Assembly: GCA_902782905.1 (NCBI GenBank)
Contig: CACZPB010000021.1
Location: forward strand, 1-12,414
DNA length: 12,414 nt
Direction: 5' to 3'
DNA from: an uncultured bacterium
GTDB taxonomy: Bacteria; Cyanobacteriota; Vampirovibrionia; Gastranaerophilales; Gastranaerophilaceae
Shown here piece after piece: positions 1 through 7,130 of this stretch. The position numbers were made by a program, and so were the translations under genes. The notes beneath the pieces were generated by a model. The model saw nothing but the letters and a program-made list of their open reading frames with translations, was not told where the DNA came from and ran no database searches. Within the stretch, counting starts at the first letter, position 1. Every line of letters begins with the position of its first letter.

Positions 1-2
1 AT

Positions 3-1511
3 GATTTAGCTTGTGATGAAGTTTACACCAGCTACGAGTTTACGGCTCCGATAGACGAATTCGGTGTTCCTCAGAGCAACTTTTATAAAGCAAAAGAGAT
101 AAACTATTTTCTTGATTCTTTTGATTTGACTCAAACAGAGGCAAAAGAACTTGATTTTTGTCAGGAAAATATTTATACAAGATTAAGGCATGACCTTGTC
201 AATGAATGTGATTGGCTGTTTATAAGAAATCTTAATCCGGAAGAAACAGCAGTGAATATTTTAAATAAAAACATTTCACTTAAACCTTTTGACATGAAAA
301 TTTGCCCCACTAATCTTAAGCTAAAAGGATGTGAGATTGAATTCTCTGACATTGAAATTTTTGCAAGACTTGAAAACGAAAACGAAGAAGCAATTTTCTT
401 GATTGCAGACAAGAACGCTAATCTTTATCTTTCTGACGGAACAAAAATTTCAGGTGACAAACGGGATTATGAAAACATAACGTTTGAAAAAGACGGCAAA
501 CTAACTCATTTTATATTTTTAACAAAGCATTTATCCGACAGAAGCTGGTTTTTGGGTGACAGGATGATTTTTAATGCAGACTATGTCCTTCCAAACGGTG
601 CGATTGCGGTAGAAAAAAATACTGAAATTGCTTATTATGATTTGAAATACAAATTCGGTAAAAAAAACTGTATTATTACAGAATTTGGGCAGAATAATAA
701 ATTAGAGCAATTAGAGATTAAAAATGTTGAATTTTGTTCGCCCGAAATAGACAGCGATTACGATTATTCTTCTTGGAAAAAGGTTACCGGAAAAACTGAC
801 GCTTTTGCGTGCGATATTTATGATGAATTCATTTGGTACAAAGCACAAATTCCTGATTCTTTAACGGAAATTACACTTAGCGCAAGGCATTTGTTTGCCG
901 TTTATATAAACGGACGTGAAGTTATTAACAGAAACAGTTACAAACTCGAAAAATTGCAGGAAATTCCTGAAACAATCTCTGTTCCTCTAAACAAAGATAT
1001 TTTAAATAAAGAACAAAACGAACTAACAATTTTGGTTCAAAATTTGGGCTTTGATAAAGGGTTTTCCGGAGACACAAATAATCCGAGGGGGCTTGTTATA
1101 TTTGAAACAACGCCGAGTATTCCGATTGAATTTTATGTGCAGGAAAAGCTTGCTCCTCAAAGAGAGGAAAAGTTTAGGAGCGAAAACCCTTATCTTGCAA
1201 AGATTAGTGTAGAATTTGACACAGAGCTTAAAGACAATGTATTTTTTGCTAAATATTTATCATTCGAAGATTTTAGATGCAGGAGGGCAACAATTTTCCT
1301 GAACGGAGTAAAAATCGGCAGATACATAAAGCGAAGACACGTTCAAGACAAATTCTACCTGATTAATGAATTTTTAAAACCGCATAACAAAGTTGACATA
1401 ATTGTTTGGGAAAAGGATAGGAACGTTAAATCCGCATGGGGCTTTAAATCTGACTTAGAAAATGTTAAAATATTATTAGGAACATTCAAAATTTGTCAGC
1501 TGTTTAAATAA
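3..1511 (+). CDS. Glycoside hydrolase family 35 (beta-galactosidase-like), C-terminal part, 5' truncated by the window edge
   Basis: The frame is open from the first full codon at position 3, giving 502 residues and a TAA stop, so the true start lies upstream. The internal TTG at 126 is not a credible start because conserved sequence precedes it. Fragment residues 8-22 (VYTSYEFTAPIDEFG) match the end of the GH35 catalytic barrel, where a TSYDY-x-AP-x-x-E-x-G signature is usual. Two beta-sandwich, galactose-binding-like domains follow, at about residues 256-351 and 393-471. The second carries the family hallmark of a chaperone-like NG-x-x-x-GRY loop (NGVKIGRY) followed by a Y-L-I-x-x-x-L-K-P-x-x-N strand. 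GH35 enzymes release terminal beta-galactose (some beta-glucosamine) from glycans. The catalytic glutamates would lie in the missing N-terminal half, so activity cannot be judged here. The gene is followed after 15 bases by the 122-residue gene and is probably co-transcribed with it. The family call is fairly sure; the substrate is unknown. Confidence 0.82.
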   Translation, partial: DLACDEVYTSYEFTAPIDEFGVPQSNFYKAKEINYFLDSFDLTQTEAKELDFCQENIYTRLRHDLVNECDWLFIRNLNPEETAVNILNKNISLKPFDMKICPTNLKLKGCEIEFSDIEIFARLENENEEAIFLIADKNANLYLSDGTKISGDKRDYENITFEKDGKLTHFIFLTKHLSDRSWFLGDRMIFNADYVLPNGAIAVEKNTEIAYYDLKYKFGKKNCIITEFGQNNKLEQLEIKNVEFCSPEIDSDYDYSSWKKVTGKTDAFACDIYDEFIWYKAQIPDSLTEITLSARHLFAVYINGREVINRNSYKLEKLQEIPETISVPLNKDILNKEQNELTILVQNLGFDKGFSGDTNNPRGLVIFETTPSIPIEFYVQEKLAPQREEKFRSENPYLAKISVEFDTELKDNVFFAKYLSFEDFRCRRATIFLNGVKIGRYIKRRHVQDKFYLINEFLKPHNKVDIIVWEKDRNVKSAWGFKSDLENVKILLGTFKICQLFK

Positions 1512-1526
1512 GATGAGGTATGAATA

Positions 1527-1895
1527 ATGGTCGTTGTCCCCGAATTTTTGATTAAGAGAATTTACCAGAAAGGCTCCTTAAAAAAACTTGAAGAAGGCGG
1601 AGCAAGCGTTACACTTAAAAATGTTTTGGGTCCTGGGCTGATAAGCGGGTTTCACAGCGTTACTGTAAATGACGTTGTATTTGAACCAAAAGACGTAAAA
1701 TTCATCACTAACGGTAAAGAACTCTCCGGAACTGAAGTTTCCGAAGATAATCCTGTTGTATTCAGGCTCGGTCAAACCGGTGAACTCATTATGACAGGGA
1801 AAGAATGTTTAAAAAATGGAGTCAACAAAATTGTTATTGAGGCTCTTAATCCGGAAGCAGGTGTGGTTAAATTAAGCGTTGAAGATAACGTTTAA
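1527..1895 (+). CDS. Conserved-looking protein of unknown function, 122 aa
   Basis: I do not recognise a characterised family. The ATG at 1527 is preceded by a good ribosome-binding sequence (GATGAGG, 1512-1518) placed directly after the stop of the upstream GH35 gene, which supports both the start and co-transcription. The protein has no signal peptide, transmembrane segment or cysteine cluster (one Cys only). It begins with a basic amphipathic stretch (MVVVPEFLIKRIYQKGSLKK), then alternating short beta-strand-like segments rich in Val, Gly and Asn, and ends in a strand pattern (VVKLSVEDNV). This suggests a small all-beta, soluble domain; that is inference from composition. I have a vague impression of similar short proteins in bacterial and archaeal genomes with uninformative names, but cannot support a function. 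Its stop codon overlaps by four bases the stop of the convergent serB gene. Confidence 0.75.
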   Translation: MVVVPEFLIKRIYQKGSLKKLEEGGASVTLKNVLGPGLISGFHSVTVNDVVFEPKDVKFITNGKELSGTEVSEDNPVVFRLGQTGELIMTGKECLKNGVNKIVIEALNPEAGVVKLSVEDNV

Positions 1896-2518
1896 ACATA
1901 ATCCAATATAAGTCGCAAATCTTTTTCTTCTATTACTATATTTGCAGCCTCTTTTAATATTGGCTTGGCGCAGAATGCTGCACGTTTTGAAGCATATTTA
2001 AACATGCTCAAATCATTTGCACCGTCGCCTACTGCAAGCGTGTTTTCTTTTGTTATACCAAGCAAAGCTTGCAAACGCACTAACATTTGCCCTTTGCTGT
2101 CTCCAAACATCATTTCTCCACCAACTTGTCCCGTTAAAATACCGTCTTTTGAATGAAGATAGTTGGCAAATTCGCTATCTAAACCTAATTTTTCCGCAAA
2201 ATATTTAGTAGCATTTCTAAATCCGCCTGAAAAACATACAACTTTATAACCCTTGTCTTGCAACCCTTTGACAACCTCTCCCGCACCGTTCATAAGAGGT
2301 AGGCTATGGCAAATCGCATCGACTTTTGAGACAGAGAGACCTTTAAGATAAGAGACACGCTCTGTAAGGCTTTCAAAAAAGTCTAACTCACCGCGCATTG
2401 CCTTATCAGTTATTGCCTTAACTTTATCCTCAATTCCAAGCTCACGGGCGAAGAACTCTATAGTTTCTCCGTCCATGAGTGTTGAATCAAAATCAAATAC
2501 TGCAAGTTTATTTGCCAT
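1892..2518 (-). CDS. serB: Phosphoserine phosphatase SerB (HAD family)
   Basis: The enzyme hydrolyses O-phosphoserine to serine, the last step of the phosphorylated serine pathway, in the cytoplasm. All HAD motifs are visible: motif I FDFDST with nucleophile D9 and acid/base D11, a glutamate at E18 and an arginine at R54 in the cap region as in archaeal PSP, motif II SGG at 97-99, the motif III lysine K142 (SKGQ), and motif IV GDGANDL at 164-170 with D165 and D169 for magnesium. At 208 residues it is the short, single-domain form, like the ~211-residue Methanocaldococcus enzyme; it lacks the N-terminal ACT-type extension of the enteric SerB. The start is supported by AAAGGGC at 2525-2530 on the minus strand. 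It lies 40 bases downstream of serA and is the last gene of the ser operon. A related HAD enzyme with another phosphate substrate is possible, but the context argues strongly for SerB. Confidence 0.92.
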   Translation of the reverse strand: MANKLAVFDFDSTLMDGETIEFFARELGIEDKVKAITDKAMRGELDFFESLTERVSYLKGLSVSKVDAICHSLPLMNGAGEVVKGLQDKGYKVVCFSGGFRNATKYFAEKLGLDSEFANYLHSKDGILTGQVGGEMMFGDSKGQMLVRLQALLGITKENTLAVGDGANDLSMFKYASKRAAFCAKPILKEAANIVIEEKDLRLILDYV

Positions 2519-2558
2519 TTACTGCCCTTTTAATTCTGCCAAATATTACCTGAAATTC

Positions 2559-4148
2559 TTAAACCGTCAAACTGACATACTTCGGGTTGTGAACACCGTC
2601 AATTTTTTCAATTGCTTTCAAGGTTTCATCATCAACAATAGTATCAATGTTAATAACCATTATTGATTCTTCATGCTTGTCGTTCTTTTGTACAACGTTC
2701 ATTGAGCCGATGTTAATACCCTTTTCGCCAATAACTTTTGCAACTTGTGCAATCATTGAAGGCTTGTTTGTATGCGGAACAATAAGAACGTGTTTTTCAG
2801 GTCTTATGCTTGTTTCATATTCATTAATTTTAACAATGCGCGGAATATCTTTTGTAACAAGAGCACCTGCAACAGTTGTCGTTTCTTTATCTGTCGTAAG
2901 TTTTACGGTTATTCTTCCTGCAAAATTTGTATTGATTTTTGATTTAGAAGATACAATATCAATTCCTCTGTTTTTAGCAATAACAGGCGCGTTTACATAA
3001 TTTACACCTTCTAACCTTGAAGATAAAGCCCCTTTTAGAACCGCAACTTCCAGAGGTTGAATATCCTTATCAGCTAAATCACCATCTGCAGTAATTTCTA
3101 TAGATTTAATTGCACCTGTTGAAAGTTGAACGGCAAGCTCACCTGTATTTTCAGCTATACTCATATAATCTTTTACAGGCTCTAATCTGTCAGGTCTGAG
3201 TGACGGAATATTTACGGCAGAAGACGCTGAACCGCCTGAGAGTACAGCCTTAATTTGCTCTGCTACATCAATTGCTACGTTCATTTGCGCTTCCTGCGTG
3301 CTTGCACCAAGATGAGGAGTCAGCACAATATTTTTTTCGCACTGAATTAGCGGACATTCTTGAATATTAGGTTCGTTTTCATAAACGTCAATTGCAGCAC
3401 CGGCAACATATCCGCTATTAATTGCGTCTTTTAAATCGTTTTCGTTAATGATACCGCCTCTGGCACAGTTTACAAGTCTTACACCCTGTTTCATTTTAGC
3501 GATTGTGTCTTTATTAATCATATTCAAAGTATCTTTTGTTTTCGGAACATGAACTGTAATAAAATCTGGCCTTGCCCAGAAATTATCCAGATTTTCAATG
3601 TATTCAGCGCCTTTTTTCTCAACGACTTCTTTTGAACTGAACGGATCATAAACAATAACTTTCATACCCAGCGCCAATGCAACTTCACCTACGTGTGAGC
3701 CTATTTTGCCAAAACCTATGATACCCAGTGTTTTTTTATAAAGCTCTGTACCTACAAATTTTCCTCTCTCCCATTTGCCTTCTTTAGTAGATGTAGCCGC
3801 AGGTGCTATGTTTCTTGCAAGTGCAAGCATTAAAGCAACAGTGTGTTCCGCTGCTGCCATTGTGTTACCGTCAGGAGAGTTCACAACAATAATACCCTTT
3901 TGAGTAGCTGCATTTAAGTCAATGTTATCAACTCCAACACCCGCTCTGCCTATGATTTTAAGATTTACCCCCGCCTCAATGATTTTTGGGGTAACTTTCG
4001 TCTGGCTTCTAACCATAAGAGCATCATAATTCGGAATAACTTTTATAAGCTCATCTTCGCTCATTGTAGGCAAAAAATCTACTTCTGCAGCCGGCTCAAT
4101 AATCTTTCCTGCCGATTCATTTATTTTATCAGTTACTAAAACCTTCAT
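2559..4148 (-). CDS. serA: D-3-phosphoglycerate dehydrogenase SerA, long form with ACT domain
   Basis: It oxidises 3-phosphoglycerate to 3-phosphohydroxypyruvate with NAD, the entry step of serine synthesis. At 529 residues it has the long (type I) architecture: a substrate-binding/NAD-binding pair at about 1-315, an intervening ASB-type domain at about 320-445 and a C-terminal ACT domain at about 453-529, which in this family binds serine for feedback control. Visible motifs are the Rossmann loop GFGKIGSHVG (145-154), the NAD-selective acid D168, the catalytic arginine R230 in CARGG, the catalytic glutamate E259 in ENEP, and the catalytic histidine H279 in TPHLGAST. The start ATG overlaps the stop of the upstream aminotransferase gene (TAATG), with GAGGG at 4156-4160 as ribosome-binding site, so translation is probably coupled. 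The identification is close to certain; serine inhibition is inferred from the ACT domain. Confidence 0.97.
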   Translation of the reverse strand: MKVLVTDKINESAGKIIEPAAEVDFLPTMSEDELIKVIPNYDALMVRSQTKVTPKIIEAGVNLKIIGRAGVGVDNIDLNAATQKGIIVVNSPDGNTMAAAEHTVALMLALARNIAPAATSTKEGKWERGKFVGTELYKKTLGIIGFGKIGSHVGEVALALGMKVIVYDPFSSKEVVEKKGAEYIENLDNFWARPDFITVHVPKTKDTLNMINKDTIAKMKQGVRLVNCARGGIINENDLKDAINSGYVAGAAIDVYENEPNIQECPLIQCEKNIVLTPHLGASTQEAQMNVAIDVAEQIKAVLSGGSASSAVNIPSLRPDRLEPVKDYMSIAENTGELAVQLSTGAIKSIEITADGDLADKDIQPLEVAVLKGALSSRLEGVNYVNAPVIAKNRGIDIVSSKSKINTNFAGRITVKLTTDKETTTVAGALVTKDIPRIVKINEYETSIRPEKHVLIVPHTNKPSMIAQVAKVIGEKGINIGSMNVVQKNDKHEESIMVINIDTIVDDETLKAIEKIDGVHNPKYVSLTV

Positions 4149-5305
4149 TATATTTCCCTCGCTAACTCTTTGATTACAGTTCCAACACCTTTACCAAGCT
4201 CGAATTTGTAACCGAGCTTATAAAGTGTTGCCTCTAAAGCTCCTACAGCAGAAATCACGTCTCTGTCGCATACAAAACCTAATGTTCCCATTCTGAAAAT
4301 CTTGTCTTTCAGTGCATTTTGACCATTTGCAACAAGTACGTCAAAATCTTCTTTAATGACTTTTCTGATATCCGGAACACTTATACCTTCAGGAGGGTAA
4401 ATGGAAGTGATTGAATGGCTTGCATTTTTATCGTCTTTAACAACAAGCTCTAAGCCGATTGCCCTTATTGCTGCTCTTAGCGCCATAGCGTGTCGTCTGT
4501 GACGAGCATTCATATTCTCAATACCTTCTGCCTTAATCATCTCTAAAGCTTTATCTAAGCCTGCAAACAAGTTTACAGCAGGCGTAAAAGGTGTTGAATC
4601 TGCCTGAACAGATTTTTTATAAGCAGCCCAATCCCAATAAAAACTCGGGTGTTTGCATTCTTCATAAACTTTCCAAGCACGTTCATTTGCTACAAGAAAG
4701 GCAAGTCCCGGAGGAATCATAAATCCTTTTTGTGAGCCGGATACCAAAACATCAATTCCCCACTCGTCAGGGTTACATTCCATAGCGCAAACTGATGTAA
4801 CACCATCAACAACAGATAATGCGCCGTGTTCTCTAATGATTGAACAAAGAGTTTTCACGTCATTTGCAGCACCTGTTGAAGTTTCAGAGTGAGTTAATGT
4901 TACAATTTTAATTTTCTTTTCTTCGTCTTCAGCAAGTTTTGCTCTCAAAACTTCAGGGTCAATAACTTCTCCTGTTGCAACCTCTATTTTTTCAACAATA
5001 GCACCGCGGGATTCGGCAATCTTTGCCCAACGGTTACCAAAATTTCCCAAAACAAGCGATAGAACGTGGTCACCTTCGTTAACTAAATTTTCTAAAGCAG
5101 CGCACATAGCGCCTGTACCAGAGGAAGTATAAACAAATACGTCATTTTTTGTTCTGAATACGTATTTTAGGTTTTCATAAACATTGTGTAAAATTTTGGA
5201 GAATTCACCGCTTCTGTGCCCGATAGGGTGTTTAGCAATCTCTAACATTACACTCTCCGGTACAGGTGTGGGTCCCGGAATCATTAAAAAAGTTTTATCC
5301 TTCAT
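4148..5305 (-). CDS. Class V PLP aminotransferase, probable phosphoserine (serine/alanine-glyoxylate-type) aminotransferase
   Basis: This 385-residue PLP enzyme belongs to the class V alanine-glyoxylate/serine-pyruvate aminotransferase group rather than the classical SerC group. Visible features are GPTPVP at 11-16, HRSGEF at 30-35, the PLP phosphate loop SSGTGAM at 61-67, HSETSTG at 139-145, the PLP-ring aspartate D167 in VVDGVTS, the Schiff-base lysine K193 in SGSQKG, and the TPFTPAVNL segment at 238-246. It is the first gene of an operon with serA and serB, and no other aminotransferase is present there. The simplest inference is that it converts 3-phosphohydroxypyruvate plus glutamate to phosphoserine, as described for the class V enzyme of methanogens. 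It could also act on glyoxylate or pyruvate. The start has a near-ideal AGGAGGA ribosome-binding site. The family call is very sure; the phosphoserine role rests on context. Confidence 0.9.
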   Translation of the reverse strand: MKDKTFLMIPGPTPVPESVMLEIAKHPIGHRSGEFSKILHNVYENLKYVFRTKNDVFVYTSSGTGAMCAALENLVNEGDHVLSLVLGNFGNRWAKIAESRGAIVEKIEVATGEVIDPEVLRAKLAEDEEKKIKIVTLTHSETSTGAANDVKTLCSIIREHGALSVVDGVTSVCAMECNPDEWGIDVLVSGSQKGFMIPPGLAFLVANERAWKVYEECKHPSFYWDWAAYKKSVQADSTPFTPAVNLFAGLDKALEMIKAEGIENMNARHRRHAMALRAAIRAIGLELVVKDDKNASHSITSIYPPEGISVPDIRKVIKEDFDVLVANGQNALKDKIFRMGTLGFVCDRDVISAVGALEATLYKLGYKFELGKGVGTVIKELAREI

Positions 5306-5310
5306 CTCTC

Positions 5311-5317
5311 TCCTCCT
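5311..5317 (-). promoter_or_regulatory. Strong ribosome-binding site of the ser operon's first gene
   Basis: On the minus strand this reads AGGAGGA, five bases before the ATG at 5305. It is the strongest Shine-Dalgarno match in the window and fixes the start of the aminotransferase. Confidence 0.85.
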
Positions 5318-5341
5318 AAAATAAACATACGATACAAAATA

Positions 5342-5370
5342 ATTCTACCATATAGGCGTACTTCGTACAA
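5342..5370 (-). promoter_or_regulatory. Candidate promoter of the serine operon
   Basis: On the minus strand TAGAAT (5342-5347, five of six matches to the -10 consensus) lies 17 bases downstream of TTGTAC (5365-5370, three of six matches to the -35). Transcription would begin near 5335, leaving a leader of about 30 bases that contains the AGGAGGA site. A direct repeat CGTAC-TT-CGTAC (5357-5368) overlaps the -35 element. This is a pattern match only. Confidence 0.4.
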
Positions 5371-5411
5371 AAAATTTTAAAAATTTTACAACTTTATGTA
5401 ACATTTTGTAT

Positions 5412-5417
5412 TATAAT
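5412..5417 (+). promoter_or_regulatory. Candidate -10 element of the NSS transporter gene
   Basis: A perfect TATAAT stands 31 bases before the ATG at 5449, a spacing that would give a leader of about 25 bases. No good -35 is present at 16-18 bases; the best-looking hexamer, TTTACA at 5385-5390, is 21 bases away. The hexamer is part of the palindrome ATTATAAT (5410-5417), so the opposite strand also reads TATAAT here. Confidence 0.45.
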
Positions 5418-5448
5418 TTATGTAGTTTAAATAAATAGGGCAAGAGAG

Positions 5449-6753
5449 ATGGAAAAAAACAGACCAAGCTGGAGTTCAAGAGTTACATTTATACTCGCGG
5501 CAGTAGGCTCTGCCGTCGGATTAGGCAACATTTGGAGATTTCCTTATATAATGGGACAAAACGGCGGTGCGGTTTTTCTGGCTGTTTATTTACTTTTAAT
5601 TTTGACAATTTGTTTTATTCCGCTATTTGCAGAGTTAGTAGTTGGCAAGTTTACAAAAAAAGAATGCATCGGAGCTTATGAAGCTATTAACCCCAAATTC
5701 AAATTTTTGGGCGCTATGAACCCAATAACCGGAGTTCTCATTTCGTCTTTTTATTTTATTGTAGGCGGTTGGATTTTAAATTACATATATTTAAGTTTTA
5801 CATCAAGTAAAATTACCGATTACGGTGCGTATTTCGGAAGTTTCACTCAAAGCGCCTTAATTCCTTGTATTTTGACTCTGGTATTTTTGTTTTTGTGCAT
5901 ATTTTTCACTGCTCGCGGTGTCAAAAAAGGAATTGAGTTTGCTAACAATGTTTTAATGCCTTTGTTTGCTGTAATTTTGGTTGTTCTGATTGCATTTTCT
6001 CTTTCACTTCCTAACGCAAAACTAGGCCTTGAATATATGTTTAAACCTGATTTTTCAAAACTCAATGCTCACATGTTTCTCGCTGCTCTCGGGCAGGCAC
6101 TTTTTACTCTAAGTATCGGCATGGGCGCGCTTTTAACTTACGGAAGCTACATAAAAGAGGATAAAAATATAACAAAATCTACTTACACGATAATTTTTTC
6201 AGATACCCTTTTTGCACTTCTAGCCGGTGTAATGCTTTTCCCTGCAATCTTCTCTTTTGGGCTTGAACCAAGCTCCGGTGCAGGACTCGTTTTTGTAACG
6301 CTTCCTTATATATTCTCTCAAATCCCGTTTGGCGGAATTGTTTCGGGAGCATTTTTTATACTGCTTCTTGCAGCAGCTATTACGTCCGGTATAAGCATAA
6401 TTGAAGTGCCTGTCGCAACAATGACCGAAAGATTTAAAATCTCAAGAATAAATGCTTGTACTATTTTATTTTTTATAATATCAGCCATTTCAATTCCTGC
6501 AACACTATCATTTGGACCTTTTAGCGAATTCAAAATAATAGGTAAAAACATTTTCGATTTTCTTGATTTTATTACATCAAATTTTTTGATGCCACTAAAC
6601 GCATTCTTTTTGTGCGTAATTGCCGGCTGGTTTTTGAAAATAAAAGGCGGCACGTTTATCAGAAACAGGGTTTTTGCAGCATTGTTTGATTTCGGACTCA
6701 AATTTGTTGTCCCTATAACTTTATTATTAGTTCTATACATAGGATTAAAATAA
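5449..6753 (+). CDS. Sodium-dependent amino-acid transporter, NSS (neurotransmitter:sodium symporter, SNF) family
   Basis: This 434-residue inner-membrane protein has 11 predicted membrane segments, at about residues 11-33, 40-65, 90-115, 136-154, 165-187, 208-233, 244-270, 297-325, 334-354, 371-398 and 412-432. This is the usual bacterial NSS layout, as in MhsT. The start WSSRVTFILAAVGSAVGLGN is diagnostic: residues 20-27 form the unwound middle of helix 1 that binds substrate and sodium, followed by the conserved IWRFPY. Helix 6 carries the unwound-region pattern SLSIGMGALLTYGSY-like (220-234). Helix 8 (AAAITSGISIIEVP) supplies residues of the second sodium site. The family couples sodium entry to uptake of amino acids; the substrate cannot be read from sequence. 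The ATG at 5449 follows AGGG at 5437-5440. It is transcribed away from the ser operon across a 143-base gap, so an amino-acid substrate fits, but a regulatory link is only inferred. Confidence 0.93.
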   Translation: MEKNRPSWSSRVTFILAAVGSAVGLGNIWRFPYIMGQNGGAVFLAVYLLLILTICFIPLFAELVVGKFTKKECIGAYEAINPKFKFLGAMNPITGVLISSFYFIVGGWILNYIYLSFTSSKITDYGAYFGSFTQSALIPCILTLVFLFLCIFFTARGVKKGIEFANNVLMPLFAVILVVLIAFSLSLPNAKLGLEYMFKPDFSKLNAHMFLAALGQALFTLSIGMGALLTYGSYIKEDKNITKSTYTIIFSDTLFALLAGVMLFPAIFSFGLEPSSGAGLVFVTLPYIFSQIPFGGIVSGAFFILLLAAAITSGISIIEVPVATMTERFKISRINACTILFFIISAISIPATLSFGPFSEFKIIGKNIFDFLDFITSNFLMPLNAFFLCVIAGWFLKIKGGTFIRNRVFAALFDFGLKFVVPITLLLVLYIGLK

Positions 6754-6778
6754 TTTGCTGCAATTTATCACAATATTA

Positions 6779-6787
6779 TGGTATAAT
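6779..6787 (+). promoter_or_regulatory. Extended -10 promoter before the STAS gene
   Basis: The sequence TGGTATAAT is an exact extended -10 element (TGn plus TATAAT), a type that needs no strong -35. Transcription would start near 6794, leaving a leader of about 20 bases with GGAG at 6803-6806. A second TATAAT at 6793-6798 lies just downstream but would leave too short a leader. This suggests the STAS/phosphatase pair is its own transcription unit, separate from the NSS gene 25 bases upstream. Confidence 0.55.
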
Positions 6788-6813
6788 TGAACTATAATAA
6801 ATGGAGTTTTTGT

Positions 6814-7125
6814 ATGGAAATTAAATTTGAAAGAGATTTTAACTCAAATCTGATAGTAAGAGCCTCAGGCAAACTTGATATTGATACCGCCGCAGAATAC
6901 GGCATGAAAATTAAGGATGAGCTTGATGAGATGGAAAATCCAAATGCACTGATTCTTGATTTTGCTGAAATTTCTTATATTGCAAGTATAGGACTTAGAG
7001 TACTTTTGGAGCTTTATCAATACATGGATAAACAAGGCGCAACAATTAAGGTTTTACATGTTCAATCTCCTGTAGCTGATGTGCTTAAGATGACAGGATT
7101 TGACAAATTCTTAAAAGTTTCATAA
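6814..7125 (+). CDS. STAS-domain anti-sigma-factor antagonist (RsbV/SpoIIAA type)
   Basis: The 103-residue protein is a single STAS domain. In partner switching such proteins bind and sequester an anti-sigma kinase when unphosphorylated, and release it when a serine is phosphorylated. The hallmark is ISYIASIGLRVLLELY (53-68); by alignment with SpoIIAA (DSSGL), S58 is the phosphorylatable serine, with alanine where SpoIIAA has aspartate, as in many RsbV-like proteins. I chose the ATG at 6814, preceded by GGAG at 6803-6806. An in-frame TTG at 6787 would add nine residues but falls inside the -10 element and has no ribosome-binding site. The next gene begins five bases after its stop and encodes both the phosphatase and kinase expected to act on it, so the two form a functional pair. 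The partner sigma factor or other target is not in the window. Confidence 0.92.
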   Translation: MEIKFERDFNSNLIVRASGKLDIDTAAEYGMKIKDELDEMENPNALILDFAEISYIASIGLRVLLELYQYMDKQGATIKVLHVQSPVADVLKMTGFDKFLKVS

Positions 7126-7130
7126 AGCCT

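Noticed and set aside
126..128. TTG as start codon of the first gene
   Set aside because: The reading frame is open and encodes conserved GH35 sequence upstream to position 3, and no ribosome-binding site precedes the TTG.
2647..3000. Open frame of 117 codons opposite serA
   Set aside because: It lies wholly inside the strongly supported serA gene, has no ribosome-binding site and resembles no family; it is a shadow of serA codon bias.
5385..5390. TTTACA as -35 of the NSS promoter
   Set aside because: The spacing to TATAAT is 21 bases, too long for a standard promoter.
5306..5448. Riboswitch (glycine or other amino acid) before the ser operon or the transporter
   Set aside because: The gap is very AT-rich, the probable leaders are only about 25-30 bases, and no paired-stem core is visible.
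6318..6740. Open frame of 140 codons opposite the NSS transporter
   Set aside because: It is antisense to conserved membrane helices and has low-complexity, non-protein-like composition.
6754..6778. Terminator after the NSS gene
   Set aside because: Only a four-base TTGC/GCAA palindrome is present, with no usable loop and no T run.
6787..6789. TTG as start codon of the STAS gene
   Set aside because: It overlaps the last base of the extended -10 element and lacks a ribosome-binding site; the ATG at 6814 has GGAG at good spacing and matches the usual domain start.
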